Shown: positions 1 through 5,352 of the stretch, one piece after another | How positions within the stretch are numbered: position 1 is the first letter of the stretch | Layout of the letters: every line of letters begins with the position of its first letter | NCBI GenBank assembly: GCA_041855665.1 | Contig: JBHAEP010000022.1 | Coordinates: 1 to 14,670 of the forward strand | Reading direction: 5' to 3' | Source: JBHAEP01 sp041855665 | GTDB lineage: Bacteria; Patescibacteriota; Saccharimonadia; Saccharimonadales; Saccharimonadaceae | Length of the DNA stretch: 14,670 bases | Made by a program: the position numbers and the translations under genes | Notes under the pieces: model-generated | Seen by the model: only the letters and a program-made list of their open reading frames with translations | Databases searched by the model: none | Told to the model about the DNA's origin: nothing

Positions 1-305
1 ATCGTCAGACCATAACCTTCAACAAAACGATTTGGAATGAATGCCTCAATATCCTGAAATCCAAAAGAATTAAAGCCATCTAAAAGAACTGATGTAGCAG
101 TCAAACCGTCAATGTCATAATCACCATAAATAACTATCTTCTCACCTTTTTCCTTGGCCTGAATAAGTCTATCTACTGCAGGCCTCATATCAGGCAACGT
201 AAAAGGATTATGCGATAAATTATAGTCAGGAGTAAAGAAATTCTCTATTTCACTAAGACTTTTAAGCCCCCGACCAGCTAAAATATCTTTAACTATCGAA
301 TTCAT
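1..305 (-). CDS. recJ: Single-strand-specific DNA exonuclease RecJ, N-terminal part
   Basis: Partial gene: the first 101 codons are visible and the rest lies beyond the left edge. My translation contains the DHH-superfamily motif I, GDYDIDG at residues 61-67, whose aspartates bind the catalytic metals, followed by IPNRFVEGYGL at 90-100, a conserved RecJ segment. RecJ degrades single-stranded DNA 5' to 3' in recombination and mismatch or base-excision repair. The DHH motif itself would lie outside the window. The start is fixed: an in-frame TAA sits at 312-314 and the only ATG after it is at 303-305, two bases past the stop of the winged-helix gene. No Shine-Dalgarno is visible, so translation is probably coupled to the upstream gene. 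The N-terminus appears somewhat shorter than usual before motif I. Confidence 0.9.
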   Translation of the reverse strand, partial: MNSIVKDILAGRGLKSLSEIENFFTPDYNLSHNPFTLPDMRPAVDRLIQAKEKGEKIVIYGDYDIDGLTATSVLLDGFNSFGFQDIEAFIPNRFVEGYGLT

Positions 306-307
306 AT

Positions 308-622
308 TTATTTAATTCGCGGAGAAACGTCAGCAGAAGAGCGTTTTGGCTTGGCCGCTGATTGCTGAGATTTGATAACAATACTCTGAAGTTCTTTAAA
401 AATTGGGAATTGTTTATTTGTAGCATAAATTTTGGTATTACCTTGTTTCTCGCTAATCAAAAAACCAACTTTTTCAAGCTTCTTTAATTCACGCTGAATA
501 TTGCCCGGATCCTCTTTGATAAGTTTAGCAAGTCCACGAACATGAGTATGAAAATCTGGGTATTTTGCATACACCACTACAATTTTTCGCCGCACCCTCG
601 ATGTAATAAAAATATCTAACAT
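308..622 (-). CDS. Winged helix-turn-helix transcriptional regulator
   Basis: A 104-residue protein. Residues 1-70 form a winged helix: an N-terminal helix (SRVRRKIVVVYAKYP), a helix-turn-helix (HVRGLAKLIKEDPGNIQRELKKLEKVGFL) and a wing (ISEKQGNTKIYATN). This matches the ArsR/MarR-like fold of small bacterial and archaeal regulators. The C-terminal tail, from about residue 85, is basic and Ser/Pro-rich and probably disordered. It stops two bases before recJ and starts 78 bases after the phosphoribosyltransferase, so the three may share a transcript. GGGAG lies close before the ATG (3-nt spacing). Effector and target DNA cannot be read from the sequence. Confidence 0.8.
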   Translation of the reverse strand: MLDIFITSRVRRKIVVVYAKYPDFHTHVRGLAKLIKEDPGNIQRELKKLEKVGFLISEKQGNTKIYATNKQFPIFKELQSIVIKSQQSAAKPKRSSADVSPRIK

Positions 623-665
623 ATTCTCCCTTTAGATTCCCAGATTGTTGTATTACTTACTATTA

Positions 666-674
666 ATATTAGCA
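666..674 (-). promoter_or_regulatory. Possible extended -10 promoter of the winged-helix gene
   Basis: The minus strand reads TGCTAATAT, an extended -10 (TGn plus TAATAT), 43 bases before the ATG at 622. No good -35 is seen; an A/T-only tract lies upstream. It would give a leader of about 37 nt containing the GGGAG site. The surrounding 78-base gap is otherwise A/T-rich with no clear terminator after the upstream gene. Confidence 0.3.
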
Positions 675-700
675 CAAAAATATTTTTTTAAAAAGAATAT

Positions 701-1357
701 CTAGCGCCAATTTAGAATCATTTGACTAATTTTTGCCACAATTTCTTCTCGGTCAGGAATCCAATTGTCGTCATAATAATGATTCGTCCCCATATAGTTC
801 GCCTTGACGTCAAGAATCTTTAACTCATCCGCCAAAACATGCAACCTATCAACAGCTCCAATCGTAGCAACTGGCGAAACAACCACTAGTCGCTCTATCC
901 TAATAGGCTTCAGGAAACTCATAACCGTATCAGCCATAGACGGATCATCAAATCCATCGCTAACAACTATCACCACCCTATTGCGCAGCATATCTAAGCT
1001 AATGGTGCCATTTTCACCAACTAGACGATTTATCTTTTGAAAAGATTCACGCTTTTTCTCTTCAAAATATCCATGAAACTCGGCTTCGTAGCCATCAACC
1101 TCGCCTTTACTGAAGCCACTGTTGATGGTAAACTCACCACTTTGAGAAACATTACCATAAACTAATGATTCTCCAGGAATTTCCACCTCCTCAGACAATA
1201 TAACAGTCAAAAGACAGTGTAGACTGGCAGCAATTTGCTCCCCTACTAATACTCCGCCCTCGTTCACAGCAACCACTACGCAATTTTCATAGCGATACTT
1301 TTCAAGTAAGCTGCAAGCTAGTTGATAGCCCGCCTGTGAACGCGACTCAAAATACAT
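701..1357 (-). CDS. Phosphoribosyltransferase-like protein with degenerate PRPP loop
   Basis: A 218-residue protein of the type I phosphoribosyltransferase fold. The N-terminus MYFESRSQAGYQLA and the segment VVVAVNEGGVLVGEQIA (residues 27-43) match this family. The PRPP-binding loop, normally VVDDGxATGAT, reads VVSDGFDDPSM at 131-141: the first Asp is Ser and the Ala-Thr-Gly part is lost. The enzyme may therefore have altered or no PRPP chemistry; substrate unknown. A longer frame opens at 1432, but I choose the ATG at 1357: family similarity begins there, a TGATAAAAT extended -10 lies 7 bases upstream, and the longer version would overlap the divergent priA. It is probably translated from a leaderless mRNA and may head a unit with the regulator and recJ. 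Confidence 0.75.
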   Translation of the reverse strand: MYFESRSQAGYQLACSLLEKYRYENCVVVAVNEGGVLVGEQIAASLHCLLTVILSEEVEIPGESLVYGNVSQSGEFTINSGFSKGEVDGYEAEFHGYFEEKKRESFQKINRLVGENGTISLDMLRNRVVIVVSDGFDDPSMADTVMSFLKPIRIERLVVVSPVATIGAVDRLHVLADELKILDVKANYMGTNHYYDDNWIPDREEIVAKISQMILNWR

Positions 1358-1364
1358 ATTTACA

Positions 1365-1373
1365 ATTTTATCA
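1365..1373 (-). promoter_or_regulatory. Extended -10 promoter of the phosphoribosyltransferase gene
   Basis: The minus strand reads TGA-TAAAAT (TAAAAT at 1365-1370, TG at 1372-1373). Seven bases separate it from the ATG at 1357, so transcription should begin at or next to the start codon. No convincing -35 is seen, as allowed for TGn promoters. It sits 24 bases from the opposing priA -10 box. Confidence 0.55.
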
Positions 1374-1394
1374 GCATAAGCGTTTTTTTGCGAG

Positions 1395-1400
1395 TATAAT
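1395..1400 (+). promoter_or_regulatory. -10 box of priA promoter
   Basis: A perfect TATAAT lies 7 bases before the priA ATG at 1408. The predicted transcription start falls at the ATG. AAGG directly abuts the ATG and is too close to act as a Shine-Dalgarno. No clear -35 exists at 16-18 bp spacing. Confidence 0.55.
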
Positions 1401-1407
1401 AAAAAGG

Positions 1408-3357
1408 ATGAATTATTACGAAATTGCGCCAAATAAAATCGTTAGAAATAACGCCAACCATTTCACTTATAGTAGTGAGGTTAAATTAGCCATTGGCCAA
1501 ATCGTATCTATACCTGTTGGCAAAAAAAACATGATTGGAGTGGTAGTTAAAAAAACCGAAAAACCCTCCTATGAAGTAAAAAGTATCAACCAAATAATAG
1601 AAAAAAATCCTATACCGAACGAGCTTCTGTCTTTGGTTGTTTGGATTAGTGAATACTACTGTACTCACTTGGCAACCTGTCTACAGCTAATAATCCCTGC
1701 TGGAATAGATAAAAAGCGAAGAGTTATAAAAAATAGAAATAATACTAGTGAAATTCGAGAAAGAACAAAAATTTTACTCAATACAGATCAGCAAGATGCC
1801 GTGAGTAAAATACTAGATTCAAACGGAAAAACGGTAATACTACACGGAATAACCGGAAGCGGGAAAACAAAAGTTTATATTGAATCCGCAAAGAAGACTA
1901 TTGATTCCGGGAGGTCTGTAGTTGTACTAGTGCCGGAAATATCATTAACAACACAGATAGTTGATGAGTTTTCTAGTGAGTTCAAAAATGTCATCGTAAC
2001 TCACTCCAAGCAAACCGAAGCTACTAGACACCACCAGTGGAAACTAGCTTTAAATTCCAGCGAACCAGTGGTAGTAATAGGCCCTAGATCTGCACTATTT
2101 ATGCCATTGGACAATCTAGGCCTGATTGTAGTTGATGAATTTCACGAACCTTCATACAAACAAGATCAATCTCCTAAATACTCAACCTTAGCTGCAGCAT
2201 CAATCTTAGCAAAGAACTTCAATATCCCGGCAGTCCTAGGTAGTGCCACACCTAATGTTGCGGATTACTTTATAGCTCAAAAGATTAAAAACCCAATCAT
2301 AAAAATGAACAAAAAAGCTATTCAAAATCACGCATCAACAGATGTAGAAATAGTAAAAATGTCCAACAGAGATCATTTTACGGAGCATAGATTTATATCA
2401 AATATGCTATTAAATTCTATTAGGTCTAATCTCGAAAATAAAACCCAGACTTTAATCTTTCATAATCGTCGAGGAAGTACACCGACCACACTCTGTAAAA
2501 AATGTGGCTGGATTGCACTTTGCCCCGAAAGCTTCATACCTCTAACCCTGCATATCGATCAACACAAAATGATCAGCCATATCACCGGAAAAAGCTGGCC
2601 AATACCAACCTTCTGCCCTTTATGTAAAAGCCCAGAAATAGTCCATAAAGGCATAGGTACAAAATTAATTGAATCGGAGTTGAGAAATTTATTCCCAAAA
2701 GCAAGCATTATGCGTTTTGATGCCGATACTGAAAACGGTGAAACTCTAGAAAAGCAGTACGAAAAAATCTATAGAGGCGATGTTGACATTATCATAGGAA
2801 CTCAAGTCTTAGCTAAAGGCTTAGATCTTCCGAAGTTATCAACGGTAGGTGTAATTCAGGCTGACACTGGTTTAATGCTACCAGACTTTAGCGCTAGCGA
2901 GCGTACATTTCAATTACTATATCAAGTAGTTGGACGTGTCGGTCGAGGGTCGGCAACAACCAATGCCGTCATTCAAACTTATCAACCAGACCACCCTGCC
3001 ATAGTATACGGCGTAGCACAAAATTACCAAGATTTTTATGACTACGCAATAAAAGAACGAAGTCGCTCAAATTTCCCTCCTTTTAGCTATCTACTGCAAC
3101 TGACTTGCACATACAAAACAGAAGCTTTGGCTATAAAAAATGCCAAGATTACCGCTAAACATTTAAGAAGAGAACTTCAAAACACTCAAGCAACGGTTCA
3201 AGGTCCAACGCCAGCTTTTTACGAAAGAACAAATTCTGGCTATAGGTGGCAAATAATATTAAAATCACCCAAAAGACAAGACTTAATAGACGCCATTCAA
3301 TTATTACCAAAAAACAACCACTGGCAATTTAATATCGACCCCGTGAACCTACTCTAG
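1408..3357 (+). CDS. priA: Primosomal protein N' (replication restart helicase PriA)
   Basis: A 649-residue superfamily 2 DNA helicase that reloads the replisome at stalled forks. Visible are an N-terminal 3' DNA-binding domain (about 1-100), Walker A GITGSGKT (147-154), motif II DEFH (243-246, usually DEEH), motif III LGSATP, a zinc-binding insert (363-406), and the C-terminal helicase lobe with GTQVLAKGLDLP and QVVGRVGRG. In the insert, CKKC and CPLC are present at the E. coli Zn1 spacing, but three of the four Zn2 cysteines are replaced (S375, S390, T393; C372 remains), so one zinc site appears lost. I chose the ATG at 1408, not the frame opening at 1336: MNYYEIAPN fits the family and a TATAAT sits 7 bases upstream. 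It is followed by def and fmt, an arrangement shared with many bacteria. Confidence 0.95.
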   Translation: MNYYEIAPNKIVRNNANHFTYSSEVKLAIGQIVSIPVGKKNMIGVVVKKTEKPSYEVKSINQIIEKNPIPNELLSLVVWISEYYCTHLATCLQLIIPAGIDKKRRVIKNRNNTSEIRERTKILLNTDQQDAVSKILDSNGKTVILHGITGSGKTKVYIESAKKTIDSGRSVVVLVPEISLTTQIVDEFSSEFKNVIVTHSKQTEATRHHQWKLALNSSEPVVVIGPRSALFMPLDNLGLIVVDEFHEPSYKQDQSPKYSTLAAASILAKNFNIPAVLGSATPNVADYFIAQKIKNPIIKMNKKAIQNHASTDVEIVKMSNRDHFTEHRFISNMLLNSIRSNLENKTQTLIFHNRRGSTPTTLCKKCGWIALCPESFIPLTLHIDQHKMISHITGKSWPIPTFCPLCKSPEIVHKGIGTKLIESELRNLFPKASIMRFDADTENGETLEKQYEKIYRGDVDIIIGTQVLAKGLDLPKLSTVGVIQADTGLMLPDFSASERTFQLLYQVVGRVGRGSATTNAVIQTYQPDHPAIVYGVAQNYQDFYDYAIKERSRSNFPPFSYLLQLTCTYKTEALAIKNAKITAKHLRRELQNTQATVQGPTPAFYERTNSGYRWQIILKSPKRQDLIDAIQLLPKNNHWQFNIDPVNLL

Positions 3358-3374
3358 TCCACCACTGTAATTTT

Positions 3375-3383
3375 TGATATAAT
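3375..3383 (+). promoter_or_regulatory. Extended -10 promoter of def
   Basis: TGA-TATAAT (TATAAT at 3378-3383) lies in the 34-base gap after priA, with 8 bases between it and the def ATG at 3392. This is a near-perfect extended -10 and again implies a leaderless or nearly leaderless mRNA. No Shine-Dalgarno is present. Confidence 0.6.
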
Positions 3384-3391
3384 ATTTACTA

Positions 3392-3970
3392 ATGAAAAAA
3401 GAATCAATCATAACACTACCAAACCCTCATTTGCGAGAAAAATCTAAAAAAGTCTTCCCTACAGACGAATCTGTTAAGAAGTTAGTTGAAGACATGACTA
3501 GCGCGGCTATAGACTGGGAGAAATCACGCCCTCATGAGATTAGCGCCGCACTTGCCGCCGTTCAAGTGGATGTGCTTGAAAGAGTTGTTATCGTTCGTAG
3601 CGATTTTGATGATAAGGGCAACCAAAAATTCACGCCCCTAATTAATCCAGAAATTGTAAAATATGAAGGAACTACAGTAGAAGATTTCGAAGGGTGCTTA
3701 AGCGTATCTGGTGTTTACGGAAAAGTACCTAGGGCAAGCAAAATTCGTCTCAAAGCATACGACCTAGAGGGCAACGAAATACGCCTTAAAGCTGAAGGAT
3801 TTCTAGCGCGGGTAATTCAACATGAAATCGATCATACTAACGGAATTGTTTTTATCGATCACATTCGTGATCAAAAAGACGCGTTCTATACACTTGATAA
3901 CGATGGCGAACTTCAACCATTAAGCTATGAGAAAGATATAGAAAATAATGCAGAACTCTGGTCTGAATAA
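3392..3970 (+). CDS. def: Peptide deformylase
   Basis: A 192-residue metalloenzyme that removes the formyl group from N-terminal formyl-Met of new proteins. Metal ligands are all present: Cys102 in EGCLS (100-104) and His144/His148 in HEIDH (144-148), with Glu145 as catalytic base. Motif I is unusual: the family's GxGxAAPQ reads SAALAAVQ at 51-58, so both glycines and the proline are replaced while Gln58 remains. It overlaps fmt by 23 bases, which suggests translational coupling of the enzymes that put on and remove the formyl group. It has its own extended -10 promoter besides possible read-through from priA. Expected to be active, but the motif I change makes substrate or inhibitor response uncertain. 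Confidence 0.93.
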   Translation: MKKESIITLPNPHLREKSKKVFPTDESVKKLVEDMTSAAIDWEKSRPHEISAALAAVQVDVLERVVIVRSDFDDKGNQKFTPLINPEIVKYEGTTVEDFEGCLSVSGVYGKVPRASKIRLKAYDLEGNEIRLKAEGFLARVIQHEIDHTNGIVFIDHIRDQKDAFYTLDNDGELQPLSYEKDIENNAELWSE

Positions 3971-4865
3971 ACCATTCATATTTTTTGGAACTGAAGATTT
4001 TAGCTTAATTGCACTACAGAAGTTGGTTCAATCTGGATTCAAACCTTTTAGCGTCGTAACAAAACCAGACACAGCCAAAGGTAGAGGTATGAAAATTACC
4101 CCACCGGAAGTTAAAAAGTTTGCAGTAGAAAATAATATACCTGTATGGCAACCAGAATCCATCAATGAGCTAAATCAAAAAATTATTGACGCTGATCAAG
4201 ATTTTTTTGGAGTTTTAGTCAGTTTCGGGCGAATATTGCCACAGTCAACATTAGATTTATTTAACCCTGGAATCATAAATCTACACCCATCGATGCTACC
4301 AAAATATCGTGGCCCATCGCCAATCGAAGCTGCAATTATCAACGGCGATCAAGAAACCGGCGCCACAATAATGCAACTCTCAAGTCAAATGGATGCTGGC
4401 CCAATTTATGCCACTACCCCGCTAGAGCTAACCGGCACTGAAACTAAACCTCAGTTGTATAAGATTTTAGGAGAAATCGGCTCCGAGGCGCTGATTGCAA
4501 TCTTGCCGGAAATCATAAACAACAATCTAAGGCCACTAGAGCAAGAAGAAGACCTAGCAACCTATTGCTCCGTCTTAACAAAAGAAAATAGCTATATAAA
4601 CCCAGAGTCTCAAACTGCCGTAGAAATAGAAAGACAGGTTCGAGCACATCTAGGATTTCCAAAAACTAGCTACATATTGCCAGAAAATAACCAAAAAATA
4701 ATCATTCAAAAAACTAAACTTATATCACCTAGCGAAATATCGGATAAAAATCTAGTATTGGAATGTAAAAATAATACTTTTATAGAAATATTAGAACTTA
4801 CAGCCCCTAGCGGAAAGAATATGTCAGGTCAATCCTTTAAAAACGGACTCAAAACAATAAAATAA
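3948..4865 (+). CDS. fmt: Methionyl-tRNA formyltransferase
   Basis: A 305-residue enzyme that formylates initiator Met-tRNA using 10-formyl-tetrahydrofolate. The N-terminal domain shows FIFFGTEDF (10-18), the loop KGRGMKITPPEVK, and the catalytic Asn111 and His113 in INLHPSMLPKYRG, with Asp149 in QMDAGPI. A C-terminal OB-like tRNA-binding domain follows from about residue 200. Length is close to the family norm. The start lies inside the end of def (23-base overlap) without a strong Shine-Dalgarno, so coupled re-initiation is likely. Its TAA stop lies inside the left arm of a bidirectional terminator facing the convergent DUF5663 gene. Confidence 0.95.
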   Translation: MQNSGLNKPFIFFGTEDFSLIALQKLVQSGFKPFSVVTKPDTAKGRGMKITPPEVKKFAVENNIPVWQPESINELNQKIIDADQDFFGVLVSFGRILPQSTLDLFNPGIINLHPSMLPKYRGPSPIEAAIINGDQETGATIMQLSSQMDAGPIYATTPLELTGTETKPQLYKILGEIGSEALIAILPEIINNNLRPLEQEEDLATYCSVLTKENSYINPESQTAVEIERQVRAHLGFPKTSYILPENNQKIIIQKTKLISPSEISDKNLVLECKNNTFIEILELTAPSGKNMSGQSFKNGLKTIK

Positions 4866-4889
4866 CCCCTCATAAGGGGTTATTTTATT
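4856..4889. terminator. Bidirectional terminator between fmt and the DUF5663 gene
   Basis: A perfect inverted repeat: AATAAAATAACCCCT (4856-4870), loop CATA, AGGGGTTATTTTATT (4875-4889). The C/G core flanked by A/T tails gives a U-run on both strands. The stop codons of the two convergent genes, 4863-4865 (plus) and 4888-4890 (minus), lie within or at the edge of the arms. The same core recurs at 13002-13031 and 13480-13511. Confidence 0.92.
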
Positions 4890-5304
4890 AACTTAGAAAA
4901 GCTTCTCTATTATCGCTTATCTCCTGCTCTAATTCCTTAACGATACTTTCAACTACTTGTTTGTAATTTGGTCGATTTTTCTCAAGCCATTTAGTAGCGG
5001 TGTATTCAGCAACTAGTCTAGGGTCATTCGCTGCAATGCCAGACTCTTTATGCATTCTCTGGAATAGCGGATCCTGCAAATAGTTTGGCTCATTTACAGT
5101 TACCCAATGACGAATCTCATCTCTGTCTCCGTCGATGATTTTCTCAAATTCATCAAGCTGTTCATTGCTAAGTCCATCAGCCAGCTGAATGCCAACTCGA
5201 GTCTGTAGTTGTTCATGAAGGTGTTGCAAAAACTCCACCTTCTGCTCTTCTGGCATTGAACCAAGCCCAACTTTTTCTAAAAAATTATTATCTAATTGAA
5301 TCAT
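4888..5304 (-). CDS. DUF5663-like small helical protein
   Basis: A 138-residue soluble protein of unknown function. The N-terminal 60-70 residues (MIQLDNNFLEKVGLGSMPEE, then a helical stretch ending DEFEKIIDGD) resemble DUF5663, a family I associate with Saccharibacteria and related phyla. The remainder is acidic and helical; no membrane segment, signal peptide or catalytic motif is seen. A frame opens at 5331, but I choose the ATG at 5304: it has a strong AAGGAGG site 8 bases upstream, and the -10 box TATAAT at 5330-5335 would put the transcription start downstream of the earlier ATG. It follows the 881-residue gene with a 48-base gap and may be partly co-transcribed with it. Confidence 0.78.
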   Translation of the reverse strand: MIQLDNNFLEKVGLGSMPEEQKVEFLQHLHEQLQTRVGIQLADGLSNEQLDEFEKIIDGDRDEIRHWVTVNEPNYLQDPLFQRMHKESGIAANDPRLVAEYTATKWLEKNRPNYKQVVESIVKELEQEISDNREAFLS

Positions 5305-5329
5305 CCAACTTCCCTCCTTGATTGATATC

Positions 5330-5335
5330 ATTATA
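5330..5335 (-). promoter_or_regulatory. -10 box of the DUF5663 gene
   Basis: TATAAT on the minus strand, 25 bases before the ATG at 5304. Predicted leader is about 20 nt and contains the AAGGAGG Shine-Dalgarno. The -35 region is poor. Confidence 0.4.
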
Positions 5336-5352
5336 ACCTAAAGCAGTTAATA

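Noticed and set aside
1359..1400. TTTACA at 1359-1364 as the -35 of priA
   Set aside because: Thirty bases from the TATAAT, well outside the 15-19 bp range.
1336..1432. Longer starts for priA (1336) and for the phosphoribosyltransferase (1432)
   Set aside because: They would make the divergent genes overlap, lack family similarity, and start upstream of the predicted transcription starts.
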